Of a stretch of DNA of 64,000 nucleotides, positions 17,372 to 25,572 are shown piece by piece. The position numbers and the translations under genes are program-made. Position 1 is the stretch's first letter, and every line of letters starts with the position of its first letter. This stretch comes from Palsa-504 sp963753225 (lineage in GTDB: Bacteria; Actinomycetota; Actinomycetes; Streptosporangiales; Streptosporangiaceae), in contig CAVWBQ010000047.1 in assembly GCA_963753225.1 (NCBI GenBank), forward strand, positions 186,001-250,000, written 5' to 3'. Under the pieces are notes generated by a model. The model made no database searches. It was not told the DNA's origin and saw nothing but the letters and a program-made list of their open reading frames with translations.

Positions 17372-18845
17372 CCATGACCACGGCGGCCACCAGGCCGGCG
17401 GCGGACAGGGCGGCCAGCCAGCAGGCCGTTCCGGACATCGCCGCGGCCGAGGCGGCCGCGCGCCCCGTGGTGGAAATGCGGGACCCGGCACCGGAGCCCG
17501 CACGGGACAGGTAGGCCGAGCCGACAGCGGCCACCCCCAGTAGCTGGCCCAGCTGCACGGTGGTGGTGAGCAGGCCGGACGCATCGGCCGCCCGGGCCGC
17601 GGGCACGTGCGTCAGGGACTGGGTGAGCAGCGGGCTGACCGACAGCCCCAGGCCGAGGCCCACCGCGGCCAGGCCGATCCAGGTGAGCGCGCCGATGCTG
17701 GCATGCAGGCCCGCCGCGAGGGCCAGGTAGGCGAGGATGCCGACGGTCAGCCCGGCCGGGACGAGGACCCGGCGCGCCGCGGCGGGCAGCCTCCGCCAGT
17801 TGTACCCGGCCAGCCCGAACACTGCCGCGAACGGCAGGTAGGACAGCCCGGCCCGCAGCGCGCTCTCGCCCAGGCCCGCCTGCAGGTGCAGTGTGTAAGC
17901 GAACAGCAGCCCGCCGTACGCGATCTGCGTCGCGGCCAGGGTGACCAGCCCGGACGGCAGGGCCGGGGCGCGCAGCACGGCCAGGTTCAGCAGCGGGTCC
18001 CCGCCGCGGGCGGCCGCCCGGCGCTCGATCAGCACGAAGCCGGCCGCCAGAACGGCGCCGGCCGCGATGCAGCCGAAGCACCAGGCCGGCCAGCCCTCCT
18101 CACGCCCGAGCACCAGCGGCAGCACGATCAGCAGCACCGCGCAGGCCGCGGCGGCCAGGCCCGCCAGGTCGAACTTCTTGGTCCGGCCCGCACCGGGGGT
18201 ATCGGTGCCGGTTTCATCGGGCGGGACCAGGCGGGGCACGGCGGCGGCGAGCACGATCCCGATCGGCACGTTGATGGCGAACACCGGGCGCCAGCCGGTG
18301 CCGAACAGGTTCGCGGTCACCATCACGCCGCCCAGCACCAGCCCGGTCACGGCACCCGCGGAGAGCACCGCCGCGTAGGCGGACAGCGCCCGGGCCCGGG
18401 CCGGGCCGGTGAAGTTCAGCTGGATGATGCTGAACACCTGCGGCACCAGCACCGCGGCGCCCGCGCCCTGGACCAGCCGGAAGCCGATCAGCGCCTGGCT
18501 ATCCGGCGCCAGCGCGCAGGCCAGCGACGCGGTGGTGAAGATGAGCACGCCGGCCAGGTAAGTCCGGCGCCGCCCGTAGCGGTCGCCGAGCCGGGCGCCG
18601 GTGATCAGCAGCATCGCGTACGCGATCGTGTAGCCGCCCACGACCAGCTGCAGGGACGCGCCGGAGGCGTGCAGGCTGGCAGCGATGGACGGCATGGCCA
18701 CGTTGGTCACCAGGACGTCGATGATGCACATGAACTGGCCGAGCAGCAGCACGGCCAGCATGAGCCGGTTGCCTGGCGGTGCGGGCGCGGCCGTTTCCTG
18801 GCCGTAGACGGGCGCCGGCCGGGTCGTCCGGGTGGGCAAGGCCAT
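17343..18845 (-). CDS. MFS drug-efflux transporter, DHA2 (EmrB/QacA) family
   Basis: A 500-residue proton-coupled exporter with about 14 predicted membrane segments. The DHA2 signatures are clear: LLGQFMCIIDVLVTNVAMPSI in helix 1, GARLGDRYGRRRTYLAG in loop 2-3 and GFRLVQGAGAAVLVPQ in helix 4. AAGGAGG lies just before the ATG at 18845. It is followed upstream by an ECF sigma gene, with which it may or may not be co-regulated. The substrate could be a toxic compound or a secreted metabolite. Confidence 0.92.
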   Translation of the reverse strand: MALPTRTTRPAPVYGQETAAPAPPGNRLMLAVLLLGQFMCIIDVLVTNVAMPSIAASLHASGASLQLVVGGYTIAYAMLLITGARLGDRYGRRRTYLAGVLIFTTASLACALAPDSQALIGFRLVQGAGAAVLVPQVFSIIQLNFTGPARARALSAYAAVLSAGAVTGLVLGGVMVTANLFGTGWRPVFAINVPIGIVLAAAVPRLVPPDETGTDTPGAGRTKKFDLAGLAAAACAVLLIVLPLVLGREEGWPAWCFGCIAAGAVLAAGFVLIERRAAARGGDPLLNLAVLRAPALPSGLVTLAATQIAYGGLLFAYTLHLQAGLGESALRAGLSYLPFAAVFGLAGYNWRRLPAAARRVLVPAGLTVGILAYLALAAGLHASIGALTWIGLAAVGLGLGLSVSPLLTQSLTHVPAARAADASGLLTTTVQLGQLLGVAAVGSAYLSRAGSGAGSRISTTGRAAASAAAMSGTACWLAALSAAGLVAAVVMVRAARAQRA

Positions 18846-18908
18846 CGGTTCCTCCTTCTATCACCGGCACGACGAGCGGGTGGCTTCGGAGGGGACAGCC
18901 TGCTGTGC

Positions 18909-20096
18909 TTAAGTTTCCGCGATCCGGCGTTCGAGGAAGCGGCGCTCGGGGACGGTGCGGGCCAGCGCGAGCGCCTCGCGGTAGGCGGCCCTGGCCTCGG
19001 CGGTGCGGCCGAGGCGGCGGAGGAGTTCGGCCCGCGTCGAGTACCAGTACTGGTATCCGGGCAGGTCCAGGCCGTCCACGATGGCCAGGGCGGCGGCCGG
19101 GCCGTCGGCCTCGGCGATCGCCACGGCCCGGTTCAGCCGGACCACGTCCGAACCGGTCCGGTCGGCGAGCTCGCCGTAGAGCGCGGCGATCTGCGGCCAG
19201 TCGAGGGGAGTTTCCGCCTGCAGGGAGGCGACGGCGGCCTGCAAGGCGTACGGGCCGCGCGTGGTCGGGGCCTTCTGCGAGGCCGGGTCGAGAAGGGCGC
19301 GGTCGAGCAGGTCCCTGGCCTCGGTGATCTGCCGCCAGTCCCACCGCGACCGGTCCTGGTCCGGCAGCAGCACCAGGTCCTGGCCGTCGAACCGGGCCTC
19401 GCGGCGCGCGTCGTGCAGCAGCATCAGCGCCAGCAGCCCGAGCACGTCGGGCTCGGCAGGGAGCAGAGCGGCCAGCACCCGGCCGAGCCTGATCGCCTCG
19501 GCGGCCAGGCCGTTTTCCCGGTCCCGCGGGGACTTCGGGGACTTCGGTATCGCGTCGCTATAGCCCTCGTTGAAGATGAGGTAGACGACGGCGAGCACCG
19601 CCGCGAGCCGCTCAGGCAGCTGCGACGCGGCCGGGACGCCGAACGGGATGCCGGCCACCTTGATCTTGGACTTGGCCCGGGTCAGCCGGCGCTTCATCGT
19701 CTCGGCCGGGACCAGGAAGGCCCGGGCGATCTCCTCCGTGGTCAGCCCGGCCACCGCGCGCAGCGTCAGCGCCACCTGCGCCTCGATGGCCAGCGCCGGG
19801 TGGCAGCACATGAAGACGAGCTCGAGCCGCTCGTCAGGGATCGGCGGGCCGGCCATGGCGTCCTCCCCTGGTGCTCGCGGTTCCGGCTCGGCGAGCAGGG
19901 GCAGCTTCGCGGCCAGCACGCGGTCGCGGCGCAGCCGGTCGATGGCCCGGTGCCGGGCCGTGGTGACCAGCCAGGCACCGGGATTGTCCGGCATCCCGGT
20001 GCCCGGCCAGCGCTGCGCGGCGGCCGCGAACGCCTCGGCGGCGGCCTCCTCGGCCAGGTCGAAATCGCCGAAGTAGCCGATCAGGCACGCCAGCAC
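18909..20096 (-). CDS. ECF RNA polymerase sigma factor with DUF6596/TPR-like C-terminus, YCII-linked
   Basis: Regions 2 and 4 of an ECF sigma factor occupy about the first 170 residues (DFDLAEEAAAEAFAAAAQRW, AWLVTTARHRAIDRLRRDR, then VAGLTTEEIARAFLVPAETMKRRLTRAK). A long helical domain of the DUF6596 type follows. The first canonical start is the GTG at 20096, but homology continues upstream as LIEQVFRDEWGR in the same frame, back to the YCII stop codon at 20145-20147 with only CTG (20132) as a possible start. Either translation begins at CTG or region 2 is slightly shortened. The YCII gene before it is the usual partner of this family. Confidence 0.85.
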   Translation of the reverse strand: MLACLIGYFGDFDLAEEAAAEAFAAAAQRWPGTGMPDNPGAWLVTTARHRAIDRLRRDRVLAAKLPLLAEPEPRAPGEDAMAGPPIPDERLELVFMCCHPALAIEAQVALTLRAVAGLTTEEIARAFLVPAETMKRRLTRAKSKIKVAGIPFGVPAASQLPERLAAVLAVVYLIFNEGYSDAIPKSPKSPRDRENGLAAEAIRLGRVLAALLPAEPDVLGLLALMLLHDARREARFDGQDLVLLPDQDRSRWDWRQITEARDLLDRALLDPASQKAPTTRGPYALQAAVASLQAETPLDWPQIAALYGELADRTGSDVVRLNRAVAIAEADGPAAALAIVDGLDLPGYQYWYSTRAELLRRLGRTAEARAAYREALALARTVPERRFLERRIAET

Positions 20097-20144
20097 CCGG
20101 CCCCACTCGTCGCGGAAGACTTGCTCGATCAGTTCCGGCCCCGG

Positions 20145-20489
20145 TTACGCGCGGTCGACGACGACGGGGCGGATCTCCACCGAGCCGCCGATCCGGGTGG
20201 CCGGGATCCGCGCCGCGAGTTCGGTCGCCTGGTCCAGGTCGCCGGCCTCGATCAGGTAGAAGCCGGCGAAGACTTCCTTGGTGTCCGCGAACGGGCCGTC
20301 GGTAACCATCGTCTGCCCGCCCTGGACCCGGACGGTGGTGGCGGTCTCGACCGGGTGCAGGGCGGCGCCGCCCACCACCCCGGGCAGCTTCTTGATGTCC
20401 AGGTACTCGCGGTGGTTAGCTTCCCGCTCGTCCGCGCTCAGCGCCTCGGCGGCCCCCGGCTTGCTGTAGATGAGCAAGGCGTACTGCAT
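20145..20489 (-). CDS. YCII-related (DGPF domain) protein
   Basis: A 114-residue alpha-beta barrel protein related to YciI. MQYALLIYSKPG begins the fold and TDGPFADTKEVFAGFYLIEA carries the DGPF motif. The ATG at 20489 has AAGGAG at good spacing; a longer open frame upstream merely reads through a tRNA gene. In actinomycetes this family is regularly encoded just before DUF6596-type ECF sigma factors, as here, and is thought to sense or modify a signal for them; the ligand is unknown. Confidence 0.9.
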   Translation of the reverse strand: MQYALLIYSKPGAAEALSADEREANHREYLDIKKLPGVVGGAALHPVETATTVRVQGGQTMVTDGPFADTKEVFAGFYLIEAGDLDQATELAARIPATRIGGSVEIRPVVVDRA

Positions 20490-20600
20490 CTGCGGCTCCT
20501 TCCTCCTGGTAGCTATCTTGTCGTGCCCATGACGAACGGAGCGCGCCCGGGGGGACAGCGGGGCCCCGTTTTGAGGGTGCCAGCATGCGGAGGATTTCGG

Positions 20601-20683
20601 TGCGGGCGGGGGGATTCGAACCCCCACGGTGTCGCCACCAACAGGACCTAAACCTGCCGCGTATGCCATTTCGCCACGCCCGC
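20601..20683 (-). tRNA. tRNA-Leu (anticodon UAG)
   Basis: Cloverleaf on the minus strand: acceptor GCGGGCG/CGCCCGC, anticodon stem GCAGG/CCTGT around loop TTTAGGT giving anticodon UAG, and T-arm loop GGTTCGAATCC. An extra variable arm, as in class II leucine tRNAs, lies between. CCA is not encoded; the genomic bases after the discriminator A are CCG. Confidence 0.93.
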
Positions 20684-20723
20684 TAGGGGCCAGCGCGGGG
20701 CTGGCCGTTTGTAACGGTACCGC

Positions 20724-21194
20724 CTAGGCGCCGACCTCGGCCCGCAGGCGGGCGACGTGGCCGGTGGCCTTGACGCCGTACAGGGCTTTCTCGATGGCAC
20801 CGTTCGCGTCGACCACGAACGTGGACCTGATCACGCCGACGATGGTCTTGCCGTACAGCTTCTTCTCGCCGTAGGCGCCGTAGGCCTCGAGCACGGCGTG
20901 ATCGGGATCGGAGAGCAGCGGGAAGGTCAGGCTCTCGGAGTCCCGGAACTTGGCCAGCTTGGCCGGCTGGTCGGGTGAGATGCCCAGGACGGTGATGCCC
21001 GCGGAGTTCAGGTCGGCCAGGCTGTCACGGAAGTCGCAGGCTTCCTTGGTGCAGCCGGGCGTCAGCGCGGCCGGGTAGAAGTAGACGATCACCCGCTGGC
21101 CGCGGAACGAGGACAGCGAGACCTCCTTGCCGTCGGCGTCCAGCAAGGTGAACTCGGGCGCCGGATCGCCCGGCGCGAGCCGTTTTTCGGTCAA
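20724..21194 (-). CDS. bcp: Thiol peroxidase of the BCP (peroxiredoxin Q) family
   Basis: Reduces hydrogen peroxide and organic hydroperoxides using thioredoxin. The motif TPGCTKEACDF has the peroxidatic Cys at residue 48 and the resolving Cys at 53, the atypical two-Cys arrangement of BCP. Length is 156 residues. It starts at TTG (21194) after GGGAGG. The tRNA-Leu gene lies 40 bp downstream and the small hypothetical gene 70 bp upstream. Confidence 0.95.
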   Translation of the reverse strand: MTEKRLAPGDPAPEFTLLDADGKEVSLSSFRGQRVIVYFYPAALTPGCTKEACDFRDSLADLNSAGITVLGISPDQPAKLAKFRDSESLTFPLLSDPDHAVLEAYGAYGEKKLYGKTIVGVIRSTFVVDANGAIEKALYGVKATGHVARLRAEVGA

Positions 21195-21264
21195 CGACCT
21201 GCCTCCCTATATCCGCGAGCGGGAAACCAACGCTACCGCCCGGGACCGTCAACGGCCGAACCGG

Positions 21265-21618
21265 TCAGGGTTCCAGGCCGATCCCGGGCGGTGGGTCGAC
21301 CTCTTCCAGGTAGGACACGCCGGTGGCGGCTTCGGGTGCGAAGCGTTCCCATTCCTCCCGGATCCTGATGCCGCCGCCACCGCGTCGGCGGACCGGTGTG
21401 CCGTGGCACCGGCCGGCCACCACCGCGCCGTCGTCGAGCACCATGCAGTAGGCGTAGTCGAAGGCGCCGTCGGCTGAGCACAGCCCGGCCAGGGAACCGC
21501 GGCGCACGCCGCGGCCGACGGGGAGTTCGGCCCAGAGCAGGTTGCCGTCCTGGCGGTAGGTGAGCATGGGCCCGGCTTCGCCTTCGGGCCGGAAGCGCCG
21601 TCCGTCGTAGCTGAACAC
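21265..21618 (-). CDS. Small conserved hypothetical protein
   Basis: 117 residues starting at GTG (21618) with GGGAGG about 7 nt upstream. The pattern is a string of beta-strands: MFSYDGRRFRPE, then YRQDGNLLWAEL, GSLAGLCSADGAF, MVLDDGAVVAGRCHG and IREEWERF. It resembles small proteins that databases sometimes label n-acetylglutamate synthase on weak grounds. I see no catalytic residues to support an enzyme and would leave the function open. Confidence 0.6.
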   Translation of the reverse strand: MFSYDGRRFRPEGEAGPMLTYRQDGNLLWAELPVGRGVRRGSLAGLCSADGAFDYAYCMVLDDGAVVAGRCHGTPVRRRGGGGIRIREEWERFAPEAATGVSYLEEVDPPPGIGLEP

Positions 21619-21744
21619 TCCAAACCTCCCCGCGCCGACCCACCCCAGAACCGTCGTACGCCAGGGCTGGCGACGGGGTCAAGGCGGGTAGGGGACGTGC
21701 GGGGACCGAGAGGGCTGAGCGCACGCGGGAGTCAGATGAGGGGC

Positions 21745-22455
21745 TTAGGCCGCGTGGCACGCCGCCGTGATGAACGGCGTCAGCGCGCGGAAGGCCCGGC
21801 CGCGGTGGCTGATCGCGTCCTTGGCCGCCGCGGTCATCTCGGCGGTGGTCTGGTCGAACCCGTCGGGCAGGAAGATCGGGTCGTAGCCGAACCCGCCGCT
21901 GCCGCGTGGCGCCCGGATCAGCCGGCCCTCGACCCGCCCGGTCACCACCCACTCCTTGGTGCCGGGGAGGTTCGGGGGGGTCGTGCCTCCCCCAGGGGGG
22001 TCCGGGGGGATGGGCCCCCCGGGGAGAGAAAGAGCGCCGTCTCCGGGCACGACCAGCGCGGCGGCGCAGACGAACCGGGCGCCGAGCCGGGCGTCAGGCA
22101 CGTCGGCCACCTGCGCCAGGACCAGTTCCAGGTTGGCCTTGTCGTCGCCGTGCCCGCCCGCCCAGCGGGCGGACAGCACGCCGGGCATGCCGCTGAGCGC
22201 GTCCACGCAGAGCCCGGAGTCATCGGCAACCGCGGGCAGGCCGGCGTAGTCCGCGATCGCGCGCGCCTTGAGCAGCGCGTTCTCCTCGAAGGTGGCCCCG
22301 GTCTCCGGCACGTCGGGCGCGCCCGGGTACTCGTCGAGGCCGGCCAGCCTGATCTGGCTGCCCTGGTCCTCCGCGCCCAGGATCCGGGCCAGCTCGCGCA
22401 GCTTGGCGGCATTCCGCGTGGCCAGCACGACGGTGTCAGCGGCCACCGTGGTCAC
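21745..22455 (-). CDS. rdgB: Non-canonical purine NTP pyrophosphatase (RdgB/HAM1), with unusual insertion
   Basis: Hydrolyses dITP, ITP and XTP to keep them out of DNA and RNA. VVLATRNAAKLRELARIL at the N-terminus, FEENALLKAR, ADDSGLCVDALSGMPGVLSARWAG and GGFGYDPIFLPDG are the family motifs. The GTG at 22455 overlaps the rph stop as GTGA, giving 236 residues against the usual 200. The excess is a Gly/Pro-rich insert (about residues 138-167) just before the strand with TGRVEGRLIRAPRG. The rph-rdgB order is widely conserved. Confidence 0.92.
   Translation of the reverse strand: MTTVAADTVVLATRNAAKLRELARILGAEDQGSQIRLAGLDEYPGAPDVPETGATFEENALLKARAIADYAGLPAVADDSGLCVDALSGMPGVLSARWAGGHGDDKANLELVLAQVADVPDARLGARFVCAAALVVPGDGALSLPGGPIPPDPPGGGTTPPNLPGTKEWVVTGRVEGRLIRAPRGSGGFGYDPIFLPDGFDQTTAEMTAAAKDAISHRGRAFRALTPFITAACHAA
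21968..22050. repeat. GC-rich inverted-repeat insert inside rdgB
   Basis: Runs of six or seven G alternate with runs of C (GGTTCGGGGGGG, CCTCCCCCAGGGGGG, GGGCCCCCCGGGG), unlike coding sequence on either side. On the rdgB strand it reads as a Gly/Pro-rich stretch absent from relatives. Similar G-run/C-run motifs occur between genes at 26000-26049 and 38011-38040. Confidence 0.6.
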
Positions 22456-23207
22456 ATCCGGCTGGGCGGCGGCCACGGAACGCCCGGCGATAACGCCAGG
22501 GCGGCATCTTGCAGCCTGGTCAGCTCGCCGCAACCCGCGACGGCGAGGTCGAGCAGCTGGCCGAGCAGGTCGCGGCTGAACGGCTCACGCTCGGCGGTGC
22601 CCTGGATCTCCACGAAGTCGCCGCTGGCGGTGCAGACCACGTTCATGTCGGTCTGCGCGGCCACGTCTTCCTCGTAGCACAGGTCGAGCCGGGGCTCGCC
22701 GTCCACGATGCCGACGCTGACCGCGGAAACCGAGGTGAGCAGCGGGTCGCCCTTGGTCCGCTTGCGGTTCTTGAGCCAGGCGACCGCCTCGGCCAGCGCG
22801 ACGTACCCGCCGGTCACGGCCGCGGTCCTGGTGCCGCCGTCGGCCTGGAGCACATCGCAGTCGATGACGATGGTGTTCTCGCCGAGCGCCTTGTAGTCCA
22901 CGCAGGCCCGCAGCGAGCGCCCGACCAGCCGGGATATCTCCTGGGTGCGGCCGCCCAGGCGCCCCTTGACCGACTCGCGGTCACCGCGGGTGTTGGTCGC
23001 CCGGGGCAGCATGGCGTACTCGGCGGTCACCCAGCCGAGCCCGCTGCCGCGGCGCCAGCGCGGCACATCCTCAGTGACGCTCGCCGCGCACAGTACCCGG
23101 GTGCGGCCGAATTCCACCAGGACCGATCCCTCGGCGTGGTCGAGCCAGCCCCGGGAGAGCTTCACCGGCCGCAGTTCGGTGACGGATCGTCCGTCGGGTC
23201 GTGACAT
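22452..23207 (-). CDS. rph: Ribonuclease PH
   Basis: Phosphorolytic 3' exoribonuclease that trims tRNA precursors. The first residues RPDGRSVTELRPV, the GSVLVEFGRTRVLC strand, GWVTAEYAMLPRATNTR and the phosphate-binding CDVLQADGGTRTAAVTG segment are diagnostic; 251 residues is normal. It starts at ATG 23207, 10 bp after the metallo-beta-lactamase-fold gene, and overlaps rdgB by 4 bp. Confidence 0.96.
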   Translation of the reverse strand: MSRPDGRSVTELRPVKLSRGWLDHAEGSVLVEFGRTRVLCAASVTEDVPRWRRGSGLGWVTAEYAMLPRATNTRGDRESVKGRLGGRTQEISRLVGRSLRACVDYKALGENTIVIDCDVLQADGGTRTAAVTGGYVALAEAVAWLKNRKRTKGDPLLTSVSAVSVGIVDGEPRLDLCYEEDVAAQTDMNVVCTASGDFVEIQGTAEREPFSRDLLGQLLDLAVAGCGELTRLQDAALALSPGVPWPPPSRM

Positions 23208-23217
23208 GACGCTCAGC

Positions 23218-24000
23218 CTATCGGCCTGCGGGGGGTGAAGCGGCGGAGTCGAGCACCAGGCCGGAGGTGGCCAGCGACAGCGGCCCCCGGTAGATCCCGT
23301 CCGCCTCGGCCAGCGTCCGGTCCCGGTCGTTCCACGGCACCAGGTGGGTGAGCACGAGCTGGCCGACCCCGGCCCGGGCCGCGTGCGCGGCCGCCTGCCG
23401 CGCGGTCAGGTGCAGGTCCGGCCGGGTGTCCTGGCCATCGAGGAACGACGCCTCGCAGAGCAGCGTGTCCGCGTCCGCGGCCAGCCGCACCAGCGCCTCG
23501 GACTCCCCCGTATCGGCCGAGTAGGCCAGCCGCCAGCCCGCGTGCTCCACCCGGAAGCCGAACGTCTCCACCGGGTGGTTCATGCGGTCGGCGGTGACCA
23601 GGAACGGCCCGATCTCGAACGTTCCCGGCTCGAGGTCATGGAACCCGAAGCGCGGCGGCCCGTCGGGCACCTCAGCGCCGGGACCGAGGTCGGGCGCCAC
23701 CCGTACGGCGGTGCCCGGCGGCCCGTATACCGGGATGGGCGGCCGGGAGCCGTCCGGCGCGTACTGCCGCGCCACCCAGTAGGCGCCCAGGTCGATGCAG
23801 TGGTCGGCGTGCAGGTGGCTCAGGCAGATCGCGTCGATGCTGAACAATGCGGCGTATCGCTGGAGCACCCCGAGCGCGCCGTTGCCCAGGTCGATGACGA
23901 GCCGGAACCCCTCGGCCTCCAGCAGGTAGCAGGACGCCGGGCTGTCCGGTCCGGGAAAGCTCCCCGCACATCCGACCACGGTCACGCGCATGCCAGCCAT
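23218..24000 (-). CDS. Metallo-beta-lactamase-fold phosphodiesterase (Rv1339-like)
   Basis: Metal-dependent hydrolase. The zinc motif HLHADH lies in AICLSHLHADHCIDLG, with further ligands in MNHPVETF, YSADTGES and LTHLVPWND. Rv1339, the M. tuberculosis protein at the same place in the same gene order, has been reported as an atypical class II cAMP phosphodiesterase, so cAMP hydrolysis is the best guess; RNase Z-like activity is the alternative. An ATG at 24000 or 23991 is possible (260 or 257 residues). It directly precedes rph. Confidence 0.85.
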   Translation of the reverse strand: MAGMRVTVVGCAGSFPGPDSPASCYLLEAEGFRLVIDLGNGALGVLQRYAALFSIDAICLSHLHADHCIDLGAYWVARQYAPDGSRPPIPVYGPPGTAVRVAPDLGPGAEVPDGPPRFGFHDLEPGTFEIGPFLVTADRMNHPVETFGFRVEHAGWRLAYSADTGESEALVRLAADADTLLCEASFLDGQDTRPDLHLTARQAAAHAARAGVGQLVLTHLVPWNDRDRTLAEADGIYRGPLSLATSGLVLDSAASPPAGR

Positions 24001-24027
24001 TATCCAGGCAGGCGGCAGCCCGGAACC

Positions 24028-24079
24028 GGGTCGATGGCACATCGGTCCGGTTAGAGCGTGACCAACGGCACATCGACCC
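24028..24079. repeat. 52-bp dispersed palindromic element, copy 1
   Basis: Begins GGGTCGATGGCACATCGG and ends GACCAACGGCACATCGACCC. It is the inverse of copy 2 (28421-28472) with few differences. It lies between cysM and the phosphodiesterase gene, where mycobacteria carry a rhomboid gene and murI. A 17-bp motif related to GAGCCAAAGGGGCGC is repeated twice just after it (about 24096-24137). Confidence 0.8.
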
Positions 24080-24243
24080 ACCCGGCGCGGGACGGCGAGC
24101 CAAAGGGGCGCCCGGCGCGAGCGAGCCAAAGGGGCGCGGGTGCCGCCCGGACTGACGAGCGACGAAGGAGCGAGGAGGGAAGGTGGCAGTGAAGGGGAAG
24201 GGAGGTGGGTGGGCGCCCCCGGGGGGCGAGCGAGGCTGGAGAC

Positions 24244-25191
24244 TTAGGCCCAGAGCTGGCCTTCCAGCTGGGCTTCGGCTTCGTCGAGGGTGCCGGAGTA
24301 GGCGCCGGTGGACAAGTACTTCCAGCCACCGTCGGCGACCAGGATCACGATGTCGGCGCGCTTGCCGGCGACCATGGCCTTGGCCGCCATGCCCAGCCCC
24401 GCGTGCAGCGCGGCGCCGGCCGAGATGCCCGCGAATATGCCCTCGGCGGAGATGAACTCCCTGGTCCGGCGCAGCGCGTCGGCCGAGGAGACCGAGAACC
24501 TGGTGGTCAGCACGGACTCGTCGTAGAGTTCGGGGACGAAGCCCTCATCCACGTTGCGGAGCCCGTAGACGAGCTCGCCGTACCGCGGCTCCGCCGCGAC
24601 GATCTTCACGTCGGGCTTGTGCTCGCGCAGGTAGCGGCCCACCCCCATGAGCGTGCCGGTGGTACCCAGGCCCGCCACGAAGTGGGTGATCTCGGGCAGG
24701 TCGGCCAGGACCTCAGGCCCGGTCGTCTCGTAGTGCGCGCGGGCGTTGGCCTCGTTGCCGTACTGGTAGAGCATGATCCAGTCGGGGTGTTCGGCGGCGA
24801 TCTGCCTGGCGACCCGGACCGCCTCGTTGGAGCCGCCCGCGGCGGGCGAGCCGATGATCTCGGCCCCGTACATCCGCAGCAGCTGGCGGCGCTCCTCGCT
24901 GGTGTTCTCAGGCATGACCACGATCAGCCGGTAGCCGCGCAGCTTGGCCACCATGGCCAGGGAGATGCCGGTGTTGCCTGAGGTGGGCTCCAGGATCACC
25001 GAACCCGGCTGCAGCAGGCCTTCCTTCTCCGCCTGCGCGACCATGAAGAACGCGGCGCGGTCCTTGACCGAACCCGTCGGGTTCCTGTCCTCGAGCTTGG
25101 CCCACAGCCGTACCTCGGCCGAGGGCGACAGGCGGGGCAGTCCGACCAGGGGCGTACGGCCGAGGGAGTCGAGCAGGTTCTCGTAACGCAT
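24244..25191 (-). CDS. cysM: Cysteine synthase of the CysM (sulfur-carrier-dependent) type
   Basis: PLP enzyme making cysteine. The PLP Lys is at residue 43 in NPTGSVKDRA, followed by EPTSGNTGISLA (substrate loop), GTTGTLMGVG (phosphate loop) and GISAGAALH. Its neighbours cysO and mec show it is the mycobacterial CysM route, which uses O-phosphoserine and the thiocarboxylated carrier CysO instead of free sulfide. The ATG at 25191 gives 315 residues; longer upstream reading is antisense noise. Such a route is thought to help under oxidative stress. Confidence 0.94.
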   Translation of the reverse strand: MRYENLLDSLGRTPLVGLPRLSPSAEVRLWAKLEDRNPTGSVKDRAAFFMVAQAEKEGLLQPGSVILEPTSGNTGISLAMVAKLRGYRLIVVMPENTSEERRQLLRMYGAEIIGSPAAGGSNEAVRVARQIAAEHPDWIMLYQYGNEANARAHYETTGPEVLADLPEITHFVAGLGTTGTLMGVGRYLREHKPDVKIVAAEPRYGELVYGLRNVDEGFVPELYDESVLTTRFSVSSADALRRTREFISAEGIFAGISAGAALHAGLGMAAKAMVAGKRADIVILVADGGWKYLSTGAYSGTLDEAEAQLEGQLWA

Positions 25192-25214
25192 GAACCCCGG
25201 TCCGTTCGGGAGAA

Positions 25215-25496
25215 TTAAAGTGCACCGCCGGCCACCGCGGGCAGGACGGTCACCGTGTCCCCGTCCTTGACCGGCGTGTCCAGGCCGGACAGGAAGCGGA
25301 CGTCCTCGTCGTTGAGGTACACGTTGACAAAGCGCCGCAGGCCGCCACCGTTGTCGACCAGCCGTTCGCGCAGGCCGCCGTGCCGCTGCTCCAGGTCGGT
25401 GAACAGCTCGTCGAGCGTGGATCCGCTCCCCTCGACTTGCTTGGCGCCGTCGGTGTACGTACGCAGGATCGTCGGGATGCGAACCTCGATGGCCAT
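25215..25496 (-). CDS. cysO: Sulfur-carrier protein CysO (MoaD/ThiS family), precursor form
   Basis: Ubiquitin-like carrier, 93 residues, that delivers sulfur as a C-terminal thiocarboxylate to CysM. The fold is clear (VRIPTILRTYTDG, VNVYLNDEDVRFL, TPVKDGDTVTVLPAVAGG). The tail is GGAL rather than ending at GG, so two residues would have to be removed before adenylation. The neighbouring JAMM protease Mec is the obvious candidate. Start ATG 25496 has GTGGAGCG upstream. It sits between mec and cysM. Confidence 0.93.
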   Translation of the reverse strand: MAIEVRIPTILRTYTDGAKQVEGSGSTLDELFTDLEQRHGGLRERLVDNGGGLRRFVNVYLNDEDVRFLSGLDTPVKDGDTVTVLPAVAGGAL

Positions 25497-25572
25497 TGAA
25501 CAACGCTCCACTGGGTTATCTGGTCGGTCCTTGGCGTCCAACCCGCCGCCAGCCTGAATCATTCCGGCCGGA

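Noticed and set aside
17607..20651. 1014-residue open frame on the plus strand
   Set aside because: Antisense of the MFS, sigma and YCII genes; composition is Arg/Gly/Gln-rich as expected of high-GC shadow frames, and no family motif is seen.
24028..24079. Attachment site or insertion-sequence end
   Set aside because: No integrase or transposase gene is near any copy and no target-site duplication is visible; better described as a dispersed palindromic element.
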